Origin: Candidatus Methanophagales archaeon
GTDB taxonomy: Archaea > Halobacteriota > Syntropharchaeia > Alkanophagales > Methanospirareceae
DNA: 51,216 bases
Direction of reading: 5' to 3'
Assembly: GCA_025435355.1 (NCBI GenBank)
Contig: JANJFQ010000003.1
Location: forward strand, 1 to 51,216
Positions 26,141 through 35,136 of this stretch are shown in pieces (position 1 is the stretch's first letter; each line of letters starts with the position of its first letter). Under the pieces are notes generated by a model. That model worked only from the letters and a program-made list of their open reading frames with translations. It made no database searches and was not told the DNA's origin. The position numbers and the translations under genes are program-made.

Positions 26141-27085
26141 TCACCACCCCAAATCTACTCGCGGCTTTCCTGCTTCTAAAAATGTTTCGGCTATTCCATG
26201 GCCGAGTTCTCTGGCAAATACGCCAAATAACGACTCAAAAGGTGCTTTTCTTCCGTATTCAACGACTCTTGGCTTCCCTTCGATTCCTGCCATTTCCGCT
26301 GCGAGGTCAACGGCATCCTGAAAATTACCCAACTCATCTACCAACCCCATCTCTTTTGCCTGCCTGCCCGTGAGGATTCTGCCATCGGCAAGCTCTAAGA
26401 CCTCTCTCTCGTTCATCTGTCTTCCTTCCGCTACTGCTCGAACGAACTGAAAATAGATATCATCAATCATTTCCTGAAGGATTTCCCGCTCTTTTTCAGT
26501 CATATTTCTAAGCGGTGACCCGATGTCTTTATATTTACCGCTTTTAATGACATTAGCGCGTATCCCATACTTCTCAAGCAGCTCAGAGTACTGCAACTGT
26601 GAAAAAATCGCACCAATGCTCCCGGTTATTGTCCCGGGATTCGCAACTATTTTGTCTGACGCACAGGCAACGTAATACCCACCAGAAGTGGCTACATCGC
26701 TCATCGAAGTCACAACTACCTTCCCATTTTCTCGTGCTTTACACACCTCTTCGTGCAATTCTTGAGATGCAGCAGCGCTTCCACCAGGGCTATTTATCCT
26801 GAGTATGATTGCCTTTACAGAGGGGTCTTCGCCCGCACGTTTTATCTGCTTTGCAATATCGTCTGCACCTGATTCCGAACCAAATAGCCCAAGTCCACCT
26901 CTGCCACCCACGATTGCACCTTCAATGCTGATTATTGCTATTTTATCACCGCCTATACCACCGCTATCAAAAGGAGTTTTCGCTATAATAGCAATTCCGA
27001 GCACTGTGGAAATCAAACAAAGAGCTAATAGGAGCAAGGCAATGACCTTTTTTTTCTTTCCCATCACCGATTTAATGCTCTCCAT
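26141..27085 (-). CDS. sppA: Signal peptide peptidase SppA (S49 family)
   Basis: The 314-residue protein has one N-terminal membrane anchor (VIALLLLALCLISTVLGIAIIA) and an S49 protease domain. The catalytic serine lies in MSDVATSGGYYVACASDKIVANPGTITGSIG and the general-base lysine in VIKSGKYKDIGSPLR. LRINSPGGSAAASQELHEEV is the conserved oxyanion-side segment. The enzyme degrades signal peptides left in the membrane. It lies 18 nt downstream of a Yip1-like membrane protein gene. Confidence 0.9.
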   Translation of the reverse strand: MESIKSVMGKKKKVIALLLLALCLISTVLGIAIIAKTPFDSGGIGGDKIAIISIEGAIVGGRGGLGLFGSESGADDIAKQIKRAGEDPSVKAIILRINSPGGSAAASQELHEEVCKARENGKVVVTSMSDVATSGGYYVACASDKIVANPGTITGSIGAIFSQLQYSELLEKYGIRANVIKSGKYKDIGSPLRNMTEKEREILQEMIDDIYFQFVRAVAEGRQMNEREVLELADGRILTGRQAKEMGLVDELGNFQDAVDLAAEMAGIEGKPRVVEYGRKAPFESLFGVFARELGHGIAETFLEAGKPRVDLGW

Positions 27086-27103
27086 TTAAACTCCTCCATA
27101 TAA

Positions 27104-27727
27104 TTATATCCCCAACATCAAAAAAATAGCAATTACGACTATAAACACCAGCACTATAAGAACCACAAATGGAAGAACGAGAGTTGCAATTGCCCTACCC
27201 GTTGAGAACTTATGTGCCTCTCTAATTGCGAGAACGTCCAGTATCAAAATCCAGATCGCTAAAATACCGCCCAAACCGATAGATATGAAGGCTCCCGCTA
27301 AACTACCAGAAAGTATGGAGATTAAACCAACTGGGGCTTGGAATATGTTTGGAAGCATAGCAAAACCCATTAGAACCAACATTTCTGTGAAAGCACCCTT
27401 TCCTCCAAGCATCTTTGCTACCACGTGAAGTATGCCCGCGATAACGACCCAGCCAATAAATCCGCTAACCACGCTTAAAATTATGGATGCAGCCGGTGAG
27501 AGCATCACTACTTCAAAACCCGGAGCAGCAGGTTCAAAACCCGGAAACTCTGCAAACATGGACATGAACACGCTTTGCGTTAATATGCTTCCTACTCCAC
27601 TACAAATACATGCAATTAGAACTATTATAGCTGCGATTGTTACTGATGTTCTCTCTTCTAACATTCGTCTAAATGAAGCAGCAGGGCTGAAAAAAGTCCC
27701 GGAAATATTTTCGAGCAAATCAGTCAT
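27104..27727 (-). CDS. Yip1-like multi-pass membrane protein
   Basis: The 207-residue protein begins with the typical short lead MTDLLENISGTFFSPAASFRRMLEE (P-x-x-x-F-R) and has about five membrane segments, including LVLMGFAMLPNIFQAPVGLISIL. These features match the Yip1 domain family of archaea and bacteria, whose role is not established. The gene is in line with sppA. Confidence 0.7.
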   Translation of the reverse strand: MTDLLENISGTFFSPAASFRRMLEERTSVTIAAIIVLIACICSGVGSILTQSVFMSMFAEFPGFEPAAPGFEVVMLSPAASIILSVVSGFIGWVVIAGILHVVAKMLGGKGAFTEMLVLMGFAMLPNIFQAPVGLISILSGSLAGAFISIGLGGILAIWILILDVLAIREAHKFSTGRAIATLVLPFVVLIVLVFIVVIAIFLMLGI

Positions 27728-27825
27728 TTATTTTATCTCCTCTCCTTAGCACATTCATCCTTTATCGCCTGAGCCATCTCCTCATTGTAATTGCAAAATG
27801 CAGAATGCAAATTGAAAAATACATC

Positions 27826-28161
27826 TCATCTATGTTTTGCCTTCTTTCTTCCAAATAAAGAAGGTAAATGGATTGCGTAAGAACCCCCCTCCTTTATCCC
27901 CATTACTATCTCCTTCCTCTCTAATAACGCATCCAGATTGAGTTCATATACGCCAGGGCTCAGGATCCTTAAGCTTTCTATCTTCTCCCACTCTAAGGGC
28001 ACCTTTTCTTCTATTTTTATCCGGTCCACCAAATCCGCTGCTTTTATATCTTCTCCTTCTCTTATATACAGAAAAAGATTCCCCCCACACTCCGGACAAC
28101 CCCCCAACATCTCTTCCACCATCTTTTCAAATTTCTTCCCGCATCTCAGACACTTATGCAT
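27826..28161 (-). CDS. OapC-like zinc-ribbon protein
   Basis: The 111-residue protein opens with a zinc ribbon, MHKCLRCGKKFEKM...GGCPECGGNLFLYI, and continues with short beta elements (GVYELNLDALLERKEIVMGIKEGGSYAIHLPSLF). It is the third member of a conserved archaeal trio: a GTPase, a DUF2073 protein and this Zn-ribbon protein. In haloarchaea these are named OapA, OapB and OapC because they lie next to a replication origin. The function is unknown. Confidence 0.75.
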   Translation of the reverse strand: MHKCLRCGKKFEKMVEEMLGGCPECGGNLFLYIREGEDIKAADLVDRIKIEEKVPLEWEKIESLRILSPGVYELNLDALLERKEIVMGIKEGGSYAIHLPSLFGRKKAKHR

Positions 28162-28168
28162 TTTTAGT

Positions 28169-28501
28169 TTAGAATGCAGAAATTATCGCACTTATTAACC
28201 CCTTTTCCTTCTTCATCGTGCGCATTATTTTCGCAGGTCCTATCACGGTGAGCCGTGCCTTTCTTCTCATATTTAAAAACCCCTTCTTACTTGGATATCC
28301 ACTCATCTCTATTCCCGGGAAATCTTCGTCAACCTCTGTCATCGTGAGCTCTATCAGACTCATCTGCTCCTCTGACGTTAGACCGCCCTCCAACACCATT
28401 ATATTCCCCGACTTCACGCCCTCCAGCACGAATCTTAGCTTCTCCATCGAGCCCATTGAATTTATTCTATCTTCCGATATCAGGTCCATCTTTATTTCCA
28501 T
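28169..28501 (-). CDS. DUF2073 (OapB-like) protein
   Basis: The 110-residue protein starts MEIKMDLISEDRINSMGSMEKLRFVLEGVKSGNIMVLEGGLTSEEQMSLIELTMTEVD, which is the DUF2073/OapB pattern, followed by a basic segment RKARLTVIGPAKIMRTMKKEKGLIS. It lies between the GTPase and the Zn-ribbon gene, 6-7 nt from each, and they are surely one operon. OapB-type proteins have been linked with RNA binding in some archaea; no such evidence is visible here. Confidence 0.75.
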   Translation of the reverse strand: MEIKMDLISEDRINSMGSMEKLRFVLEGVKSGNIMVLEGGLTSEEQMSLIELTMTEVDEDFPGIEMSGYPSKKGFLNMRRKARLTVIGPAKIMRTMKKEKGLISAIISAF

Positions 28502-28507
28502 CGTTTC

Positions 28508-29209
28508 TCACCTGAATCTCCTCGTCATTTCCTCATACAACTTCTCCATATTCTCACCTTTCAATGCCGATACAGGTATGACGGAGTGCTGAGGGAATGC
28601 ATTTATTATCCTTTGTGGAGCGGCGTCCGATAAATCCATTTTATTTGCCGCTATAATAACCGGCGTGTCTCTTGCTTCCATATTCCCGATGAGGACGATG
28701 TTAGTTTGCGTATATGGATCCTCGGTAGAATCCATCACGAGCACAACGCCGTCAATATCGTCGAGCCATTTTATTGCCTCTATAACACCCTCAGTCGCCT
28801 CCTTCGCCCTCCTTTTCGCCTCCTCTTCTTCTAAACCATAAGCCATGAACTCGTGAAAATCTATTTTTGTCGCTAATCCCGGGGTGTCAACCACGTCCAG
28901 CTTCAACTTTGCTCTTTCCCTCTTTAGCATTGAGTCCGGATTTGAATGAGGGTTTGGATTTTGCACTGACTTCGACTTCAGGTCTATGATAATCCCGCCC
29001 CTTCTGACTGCTCTTCTCGTCTCATGCGGTACATCCGTGGATACCCCCATATCCTCGTTCTCATCCACAAAAGTATGGATTATTCTATTCGCTAAAGTCG
29101 TTTTCCCCGCATTTGGCGGTCCGTAGAGTCCAATTTTTGCCGTTCTCTTCCTAAAAGCCAACAGCCTTAATAGTCGTGCTAAAATGCCCTTCCTTTTCCT
29201 CGATTTCAT
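28508..29209 (-). CDS. Era-like GTPase (OapA-like)
   Basis: The 233-residue P-loop GTPase has G1 GLYGPPNAGKTTLANRI near residue 27, a conserved DVPHETRRAVRRG switch region, G3 DTPGL, and G4 AANKMDL. These are typical of the archaeal Era/Obg-related group encoded with DUF2073 and Zn-ribbon genes. It opens the trio. The C-terminus has no KH domain, unlike true Era. Confidence 0.82.
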   Translation of the reverse strand: MKSRKRKGILARLLRLLAFRKRTAKIGLYGPPNAGKTTLANRIIHTFVDENEDMGVSTDVPHETRRAVRRGGIIIDLKSKSVQNPNPHSNPDSMLKRERAKLKLDVVDTPGLATKIDFHEFMAYGLEEEEAKRRAKEATEGVIEAIKWLDDIDGVVLVMDSTEDPYTQTNIVLIGNMEARDTPVIIAANKMDLSDAAPQRIINAFPQHSVIPVSALKGENMEKLYEEMTRRFR

Positions 29210-29369
29210 CTCTTCTTCTATTATTAGATGCCTAAATTTATTAATACCTTACTCATTCATAATATCAATAGTTAGGTTACATTTAAATATTCCCCTTCCT
29301 TCTCAGAGGCACATAGTGAATGAAGAATAAGAGGCAAGTGAGGGAAGTTCGGAGCGAGAGGATGAAAAA

Positions 29370-29669
29370 TTGGCAGATATAGAAGGAACAGAAGAAGTAA
29401 TACGCGTACGTATCCCCCAAAAAAAGAAGCGGGAAGTGTTATGTATAGTCGAGAAGATGTTAGGTGGGAGAAGAGTAACCGTGCAGTGCATAGATGGGAT
29501 AGAAAGAATGGCCCGAATCCCCGGTAGGTTAAAGAGGAGACAATGGGTACAAGTTGGCGATGTAGTAATAGTAGTTCCCTGGGACTTCCAGGATGAAAAG
29601 GGTGACCTCATATACCGATATAAAAGACCACAAGCGGAATGGCTGAGAAAGAAGGGCTACTTGAAATAG
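29370..29669 (+). CDS. eif1A: Translation initiation factor aIF1A
   Basis: aIF1A binds the ribosomal A site during initiation. The 99-residue protein has the S1-like OB fold [62 protein letters not shown], which is the family pattern. I keep the TTG start at 29370, preceded by GAGAGGATG, because it gives the usual short acidic lead. The 3' end overlaps RIO1 by 31 nt. Confidence 0.92.
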   Translation: MADIEGTEEVIRVRIPQKKKREVLCIVEKMLGGRRVTVQCIDGIERMARIPGRLKRRQWVQVGDVVIVVPWDFQDEKGDLIYRYKRPQAEWLRKKGYLK

Positions 29670-30493
29670 AGAAATGGCTAAAGAGGGAAGAGAAGCAATT
29701 ACCCAAAGGTAAAAGGAGGAAAAAAGACTATCGGGATAGAAAAACGGAGCTATACGTTCTCGACGTTCCCACTTTGGAAACACTATATAAATTCTCAAAA
29801 AGGGGAATAATAAAAGCATTGGGTGGCCCCATAAGTAGAGGTAAGGAAGCCGTTATATTTCATGGGATAGGAGCTGGAGAGGAGGAATTAGCGATAAAGA
29901 TGTATAAAATAAGCACCGCAGACTTCAATGCCATGCTTGACTATATAATTGGCGACCCGCGGTTTGCAAATATAAAGAGGGACCGCAGAAGTATCGTATT
30001 TTCATGGGCTCGTAAAGAGTTTAAGAATCTGAAAAGAGCGTTTGACGTCGGAGTTCGGGTTCCCAGGCCGATTGCATGTGATAAAAACGTGTTGATAATG
30101 GAGTTTATAGGAAAAGGAGGGATAGCCGCACCGAAGTTGAGAGAGATCCCCTTAGAAGTGCTTGAGCTTGATTTTGAACTCGAAGAACTTTTTTGGCGTA
30201 TCCTTTCCCATATGAAAATCATGTATGAGAAGGGGAGGATGGTGCATGCGGACCTTAGTGAGTACAACATATTGATGAAAGGGTATGCAGAGCAAGAAGT
30301 TGCAGGTGTAAATGCGGCTGAAATAGAGATAGAACCGGTAATAATAGATATGGGACAATCGCTACTTTTAGAGCATCCTAATGCTGATGCGTTCCTCAAG
30401 CGTGACGCAAGAAATATCGTTACATTCTTTAACAAACTTGGTTTAGATTTAGACCGTTCAGAAGAAGAAGTAATGAAAATGGTGAAGAGGTAA
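29639..30493 (+). CDS. rio1: RIO1-type serine protein kinase
   Basis: RIO kinases act in small ribosomal subunit maturation. The 284-residue protein has the flexible P-loop [15 protein letters not shown], the ATP-lysine in LAIKMYKIS, the hinge [11 protein letters not shown], the catalytic loop [11 protein letters not shown], and the metal-binding [16 protein letters not shown] (in place of DFG). A basic N-terminal extension ([15 protein letters not shown]) is normal. It is in an operon with aIF1A and a KH protein, a standard archaeal grouping. Confidence 0.93.
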   Translation: MAEKEGLLEIEKWLKREEKQLPKGKRRKKDYRDRKTELYVLDVPTLETLYKFSKRGIIKALGGPISRGKEAVIFHGIGAGEEELAIKMYKISTADFNAMLDYIIGDPRFANIKRDRRSIVFSWARKEFKNLKRAFDVGVRVPRPIACDKNVLIMEFIGKGGIAAPKLREIPLEVLELDFELEELFWRILSHMKIMYEKGRMVHADLSEYNILMKGYAEQEVAGVNAAEIEIEPVIIDMGQSLLLEHPNADAFLKRDARNIVTFFNKLGLDLDRSEEEVMKMVKR

Positions 30494-30495
30494 AA

Positions 30496-31065
30496 ATGGT
30501 AATGCAGTATGTCATGATTCCTCAGGATAGAATAGGCGTGCTAATTGGTCATAATGGAATCGTAAAAGAAGATATAGAAAAAAAATCGTTGACCAGGATA
30601 GACATAGATAGTAATGAGGGTGAGGTGTATATAGAAGGCTTAGAAGGTGGGGACCCCTTAAAGGCGCTCAGAGTTGCAGACGTGGTAAAGGCAATAGGAC
30701 GAGGCTTTTCACCTGAAAACGCTCTTGCACTCCTTGATGACGATTTGCTCCTATTCGACATCATTTCCATCGCTCATCTCACACCAAAGACGCTAAAAAG
30801 AGTGAAAGGGCGTGTAATAGGACGAAATGGAAGAACGAGAAGAGTGATAGAGAACCTATCAGGTGTTAAAATCTCTGTTTATGGGAAGACCATAGGCATA
30901 ATAGGTTATTCGCATCAGATAAGACCTGCACATGACGCAATAGAGATGCTGATAAATGGTGCACCACATAGCGCGGTTTACTCTTTCTTAGAGCGGAAAA
31001 GGAGAGAAGAAGAGGAGAAGAATAGTTACGGATTACGAATGGACAATTACGAATTGCCCTTGTAG
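30496..31065 (+). CDS. KH-domain rRNA-processing protein (Dim2/Pno1-like)
   Basis: The 189-residue protein has two KH domains: IPQDRIGVLIGHNGIVKEDIEKKS near the N-terminus and VKGRVIGRNGRTRRVIENLSGVKISVYGKTIGIIG at about 110-145. This matches the archaeal homologue of Dim2/Pno1, which works with RIO1 on the 18S/16S 3' end. The last 12 or so residues (YGLRMDNYELPL) come from a TTACGGATTACGAATGG-type repeat in the DNA and are not part of the family. Confidence 0.88.
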   Translation: MVMQYVMIPQDRIGVLIGHNGIVKEDIEKKSLTRIDIDSNEGEVYIEGLEGGDPLKALRVADVVKAIGRGFSPENALALLDDDLLLFDIISIAHLTPKTLKRVKGRVIGRNGRTRRVIENLSGVKISVYGKTIGIIGYSHQIRPAHDAIEMLINGAPHSAVYSFLERKRREEEEKNSYGLRMDNYELPL

Positions 31066-31087
31066 CATCATAATCCATAATTGAAAG

Positions 31088-31735
31088 ATGGAAGAGGAAA
31101 GGGAATATGAGGAAGAAAGGAGGAGGATGGTAGATACTCTCAAGAGACAAGGCGTTAGTGAAAGGGTGTTAGAAGCGATGATGCATGTCAAAAGACACCT
31201 TTTCGTCCCGGCCCATCTTAGCGACCAGGCATATTGGGATTATCCGTTGCCTATCGGGGAAGGTCAAACGATAAGCGCACCACACATGGTCGCGATGATG
31301 TGCGGTTATCTGGAGTTGAAGAAGGGGGAGAAAGTGCTTGAAATTGGCGCTGGCTCAGGATACCACGCTGCCGTCATTGCAGAGATAATAGGAGAAAAGG
31401 GGCACGTATATTCCATAGAAAGGATAAAATGGTTAGTGGAATTTTCGCGGGAGAACCTGAAGCGTGCAGGCTATAAACATGTGACGGTGACGCCGGGTGA
31501 TGGAACACTTGGACTGCCTGAACACGCACCATATGACAAAATAAGCGTGACTTGTTCTGCCCCTGATGTGCCGCCACCGTTGCTTGAACAGTTAAAAGTG
31601 AATGGAAAGATGGTTATACCTATCGGGAGATACATGCAAGAGTTATATCTTGTGAATAAGAGAAATGGAATAGAGAGGGAGAGAAAATGCGACGTTCTTT
31701 TCGTGCCTCTGGTGGGAAGATATGGATTCCGGTAA
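31088..31735 (+). CDS. pcm: Protein-L-isoaspartate O-methyltransferase
   Basis: Pcm repairs isoaspartyl residues in aged proteins using SAM. The 215-residue protein shows MMHVKRHLFVPAHLSDQAYWDYPLPIGEGQTISAPHMVAMM, the typical substrate region, then the SAM motif VLEIGAGSGYHAAVIAEI, a post-I acidic IERIKWLVEFSRENL, and PYDKISVTCSAPDVPPPLLEQL. All are diagnostic. The start codon has only a weak GAAAG site. Confidence 0.92.
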   Translation: MEEEREYEEERRRMVDTLKRQGVSERVLEAMMHVKRHLFVPAHLSDQAYWDYPLPIGEGQTISAPHMVAMMCGYLELKKGEKVLEIGAGSGYHAAVIAEIIGEKGHVYSIERIKWLVEFSRENLKRAGYKHVTVTPGDGTLGLPEHAPYDKISVTCSAPDVPPPLLEQLKVNGKMVIPIGRYMQELYLVNKRNGIERERKCDVLFVPLVGRYGFR

Positions 31736-31755
31736 ATGTTAAAGGAGACAAAACA

Positions 31756-32280
31756 ATGAACAATGATATTTATTTGAATTTGGGATTTTCAAGAGATATG
31801 CGCGAACAGATGCTGTCACCGGCAAGCGGGAAGATACTAAGGATACAGAATTTAGGAAAGTTTGATCAAAATGCTTCGCAAGTAGAGGGTGACAGCAGAA
31901 CTATTTCCATATTCATGCATCTTCATAATGTGCACATCACCGCCGCGCCATTAGACGGCGTAGTGAAAAAAATCACGCCGGAAAAAGGATTCTTTAAGCC
32001 CGCTTTTCTCCGCAGCTGCGATTTCAACACGAAAAATACAATAGAACTAAGCACAGAATATGGGGATATAAAAATAGTGCAAATAGCGGGATTTTTTACG
32101 AGGAAAATAAAGTGCGAGGTGAAAGAAGGGCAGAAAGTAAGGAAAGGAGAAAGAATAGGTAAGATTTGTTTCGGCTCTCGCGTGGACGTGAGCATTCCCG
32201 AAGGGTTCGAGATACTGGTGAAAAAGAGGGATAAAGTGAAGTGCCGGAAAACAACGATAGCGGGAAACAATGCAAAATAA
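31756..32280 (+). CDS. Phosphatidylserine decarboxylase-related protein (archaetidylserine decarboxylase type)
   Basis: I choose the ATG at 31756 with an AAAGGAGACA site; the ORF-track start lies inside pcm. The 174-residue protein matches the short PSD form: MLSPASGKILRI, ISIFMHLHNVHITAAPLDGVVKKITPEKGFFKPAF, IVQIAGFFTRKIKCEVKEGQKVRKGERIGKICFGSRVDV. The serine of GSRVD is the expected self-cleavage site that becomes the pyruvoyl group. In archaea this enzyme makes archaetidylethanolamine. Confidence 0.85.
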   Translation: MNNDIYLNLGFSRDMREQMLSPASGKILRIQNLGKFDQNASQVEGDSRTISIFMHLHNVHITAAPLDGVVKKITPEKGFFKPAFLRSCDFNTKNTIELSTEYGDIKIVQIAGFFTRKIKCEVKEGQKVRKGERIGKICFGSRVDVSIPEGFEILVKKRDKVKCRKTTIAGNNAK

Positions 32281-32292
32281 AATCATTTTGCA
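32271..32292. terminator. Hairpin TGCAAAAT-AAAATC-ATTTTGCA between convergent genes
   Basis: An 8 bp perfect inverted repeat spans the stop codon of the decarboxylase gene and lies just before the end of the opposing SIS gene. A bidirectional transcript end is a likely role. Archaeal termination relies mostly on T-runs, so this is tentative. Confidence 0.4.
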
Positions 32293-32307
32293 CTTTGTAT
32301 GTATTGT

Positions 32308-33429
32308 CTATTGCGTCACCGAGTGCTGCCACCATTCCATAATATACTCAGGTAGCTTGAACCCTCGTTGATGAAGTCTTGCCACCAAATGCAGAGGAAG
32401 AGGACTGAGTACAAACGTCGCACGCTCATAGAAAGTCGTAGGTGAGGCGTCTATTATGAAACTCCCAGGCTCCCTCGATAAGGTGGATTCATTAGCAACG
32501 ATGGAATAGACAGAGCCTCCAAATTCCCTCTGCTCCCGGCACCATCTTAGAAGGGGTTCCGTCTCTCCAGACCATGAAATTAAAAACAAAATATCCCCAG
32601 CTCGTGGTCTTGGTGCAAATGGTCCAGATAAATAAACTTCATCGCCAATGGCTCTTTTAACATGCTGCAATCTTATTGCAGTCATCTTCGCAACGTTTCT
32701 CGCAGTACCCAGCCCACCCATTGTTATGCGGCACCGCGTCTCGAGCTTGTCAATGATATGCTCGTAATTATCTGACCTGACGAATTTACGCACAATTGTT
32801 CCTATAATCTTTGATTCCTCATCTATTTTCTCAAACACACTCATATAATCATTCTCCTCATTTATGGCTTCCTTTGTTTTCTGAAATAGTAGCAAAGAAC
32901 CTAATTCATAAACATCGTTCATTATGCCATGTTTGAGAAATGCATTAAAGCTACTAGATTTTTTCTCCCTCCCTTTCAGTTCGACCACGTTACCATATTC
33001 TTTCTCTCTTATCTTTCCTATCGAGGAATTCCGAGTTGAGACAACAGCGTCAATAGTAAATTTATCGCTTTTTTCTCGCTCGATATAATCCACGAGTTGT
33101 TTAACCACAATTTTAGGCGTTGCGGTCTCACCACTTCCGGAATTAACAAGCAGTGCTATTCTATCATGCTTTTTCTCCAATACCGGTGCTGCCTCCACGA
33201 TGTCTCTGCCGGGGAAATCTATGTCCACCATTGTTCTCACCGCTTTGTCCATTTGCCCCATTCCTATGTACAATGCGCTTTGCGACCTCCCTTCACCCAC
33301 GAGAATGATACAATCTGCGGCGTTGAGGTCATCGTAAAAAGGCTCAAAATCGCCCTTATTAACATTACGAACGTTCCTCATTACTCCGTTGAGATATCCA
33401 ACCCCTTTTCTGGTTTTACTTAGCGCCAT
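32308..33429 (-). CDS. Tandem SIS-domain sugar isomerase-like protein
   Basis: The 373-residue protein has two SIS (sugar phosphate isomerase) domains. The first holds ADCIILVGEGRSQSAL and IALLVNSGSGETATP; the second RCRITMGGLGTARNVAKM and ILFLISWSGETEPLLRW. The NSGSGET and SWSGET loops bind sugar phosphates in this fold. It resembles 3-hexulose-6-phosphate isomerase-type domains in duplicate, but the substrate is unknown. Its ATG overlaps the stop of a possible leader ORF. Confidence 0.78.
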   Translation of the reverse strand: MALSKTRKGVGYLNGVMRNVRNVNKGDFEPFYDDLNAADCIILVGEGRSQSALYIGMGQMDKAVRTMVDIDFPGRDIVEAAPVLEKKHDRIALLVNSGSGETATPKIVVKQLVDYIEREKSDKFTIDAVVSTRNSSIGKIREKEYGNVVELKGREKKSSSFNAFLKHGIMNDVYELGSLLLFQKTKEAINEENDYMSVFEKIDEESKIIGTIVRKFVRSDNYEHIIDKLETRCRITMGGLGTARNVAKMTAIRLQHVKRAIGDEVYLSGPFAPRPRAGDILFLISWSGETEPLLRWCREQREFGGSVYSIVANESTLSREPGSFIIDASPTTFYERATFVLSPLPLHLVARLHQRGFKLPEYIMEWWQHSVTQ

Positions 33430-33509
33430 AAGCTATAAGAAGAAAGACGTTTACCAACAACCGTTCTTTGGAACGGAAAGCGTGACCAAAGAAAACTGCC
33501 TCTTCTCAT
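33420..33509 (-). CDS. Possible 29-residue leader peptide overlapping the SIS gene start
   Basis: On the minus strand, GAGGGGGTGAAGA, a strong ribosome binding site, precedes an ATG giving MRRGSFLWSRFPFQRTVVGKR and ending in SLWR. Its TAA stop lies inside the first codons of the SIS gene (ATGGCGCTAA), which allows translational coupling. A 6 bp hairpin lies within it. Confidence 0.35.
   Translation of the reverse strand: MRRGSFLWSRFPFQRTVVGKRLSSYSLWR
33461..33476. other. Hairpin CCGTTC-TTTG-GAACGG in the SIS gene leader
   Basis: A perfect 6 bp stem with a 4 base loop lies inside the leader ORF, 32 nt upstream of the SIS start codon. It could affect translation of the gene or mark the end of proS transcripts. 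Confidence 0.4.
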
Positions 33510-33564
33510 TCTTCACCCCCTCTTCATGTCACACATTATCCTTGTCAAGTATGGATTTACCTTT

Positions 33565-33588
33565 GGCTTTAAGCGTTTCGATTTTTTT
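33565..33588 (-). promoter_or_regulatory. Promoter for the SIS gene
   Basis: The minus strand reads AAAAAAATCGAAACGCTTAAAGCC, a BRE/TATA match to the ATCGAAAAGCTTTATA form used elsewhere in the window. It lies about 55 nt upstream of the leader ORF. Confidence 0.5.
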
Positions 33589-33605
33589 CTACACGGAAAA
33601 ATGTT

Positions 33606-35081
33606 TCAATATGCTCTTGCAATGTATACTCTTTTCGCCTTTCGCGAACAAATCATGCATTTACCTTCACTTTTTTCTTTTTCTTCATTCTCACCTCCAG
33701 CCCCATATATCACCTCGCCTAACACATTTACCCCAAGGCGCTCCTCTACTTCCCGCCCACACCTTTCGCTCTCGCACAAGAATATAGAAACGATGCCCCT
33801 TCTTCTCAGTTCTTCCATCTCCCCTTCGCTCTTATCTTTACCTACACCGCTGTCCCCGCTTTTATAGATGTTAGCGAAAAAAGTTTCTTTTGCTCGCTCA
33901 TGAACACAATCCTGGATTGCTTTTAGCGTCTCTTTCACTTCAGGCACCACATCGCCAAGAGGAACTTGCATCCTTGTGAAGTCATTCCGCTTTATGAATT
34001 CACATCTGTTGTTTCTTACATCTCTTGGACCTACCTCTATCCTCAAAGGCACTCCTTTCATCTCCCATTTGTAATACTTCGCCCCTGGTCTTTCATCGGA
34101 GTTATCGAAAAATACTCTTACGCCTGCTCTTTTCAATTCCTCATACACCGCAAAGCAAACTTTTTCCACTTCCGCACCCTCGCTTGAATACACGATAGGC
34201 ACGATAACCACCTGTATGGGTGCGACTTCTGGAGGTAGCACCAGACCATGCTCCTCACCATGAACCGAAATCACTGCGGCAACGCACCTTTCCGAAATGC
34301 CATAGCACGTCTGATTTACATACTTCGGCGAGCCATCTTTATCCTCATATTTTATGTCAAAAGTTCTTGCAAAGCTCTCGCCAAGCAAATGGATAGTAGC
34401 AATCTGCATTGTCTTACCATCTGGCATGAGCGTATCAAAGGCGATAGAATACTCTGCACCCGGGAATTTATCCCATTCCGGTCTTCTCGTGATTACATAA
34501 GGAATGGCAAGCAGGTCGAAGAAATTCTTGTATAAAGCCACAGCCTTTTTTATTTGCTCCACGGCATCCATCTGGCTCGCGTGTGCAGTATGTGCCTCCT
34601 TAAAGGAGGTTATCTCACGCAGCCGAATGAGCGGTCTTGTATGCTTTGTTTCGTATCTGAAGGTGTTCACGATCTGGTATATCCGGAGCGGCAAGTCGCG
34701 ATGCGACCTTATCCACACCTTAAACACAGGGTATATCGCGGTCTCTGAGGTGGGACGAAGTGCAAGAGGGACGTCCAACTCGGTGCTTCCTCCTTTTGTA
34801 ACCCAGAAGACCTCCTCTTCAAACCCCTTTATGTGCTCCTTCTCTTTCATCAACTCATCTTTTGGTATCAACAGAGGAAACTGTGCCTCTTCATGTTCCT
34901 TATCCATCAGGGACCTCAAAATCGTGTAAATAAGATTCCTCAGTTTATAGCCGTAAGGATACCATACATATACGCCCTTCACTGGATACCTCACGTCCAA
35001 TATCTCCGCGCGCTTCAGTATCTCGTTATACCATTCACTGAAGTTATTTCCCTTTTGCAATATGGTTTCTTCTTTTTTCAT
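33606..35081 (-). CDS. proS: Prolyl-tRNA synthetase (archaeal/eukaryotic type)
   Basis: Class II synthetase that charges tRNA-Pro. The 491 residues hold motif 1 region (VKGVYVWYPYGYKLRNLIYTILRSLMD), PLALRPTSETAIYPVFKVWIRSHRDLP, motif 2 (IYQIVNTFRYETKHTRPLIRLREITSFKEAHTAH), the anticodon-binding domain (APIQVVIVPIVYSSEG...GVPLRIEVGPRDVRNN), and a C-terminal zinc-type domain with cysteines (VSIFLCESERCG...KCMICSRKAKRVYIARAY). The final tyrosine ending is diagnostic of this type. Confidence 0.95.
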   Translation of the reverse strand: MKKEETILQKGNNFSEWYNEILKRAEILDVRYPVKGVYVWYPYGYKLRNLIYTILRSLMDKEHEEAQFPLLIPKDELMKEKEHIKGFEEEVFWVTKGGSTELDVPLALRPTSETAIYPVFKVWIRSHRDLPLRIYQIVNTFRYETKHTRPLIRLREITSFKEAHTAHASQMDAVEQIKKAVALYKNFFDLLAIPYVITRRPEWDKFPGAEYSIAFDTLMPDGKTMQIATIHLLGESFARTFDIKYEDKDGSPKYVNQTCYGISERCVAAVISVHGEEHGLVLPPEVAPIQVVIVPIVYSSEGAEVEKVCFAVYEELKRAGVRVFFDNSDERPGAKYYKWEMKGVPLRIEVGPRDVRNNRCEFIKRNDFTRMQVPLGDVVPEVKETLKAIQDCVHERAKETFFANIYKSGDSGVGKDKSEGEMEELRRRGIVSIFLCESERCGREVEERLGVNVLGEVIYGAGGENEEKEKSEGKCMICSRKAKRVYIARAY

Positions 35082-35136
35082 CCTATATTGTCTTTATTTA
35101 TTTATCATAGCTATACAGATACAAAAAAGGTATTAG

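Noticed and set aside
27774-27815. AATTGCAAAATGCAGAATGCAAATTG block downstream of the Yip1-like gene considered as an attachment site
   Set aside because: It is a simple A/T-rich partial palindrome with no partner copy at a distance that would define an element.
28169-29209. OapABC-like genes as evidence for a replication origin in the window
   Set aside because: The name comes from their position in haloarchaea. I found no cdc6/orc1 gene or origin-box cluster nearby.
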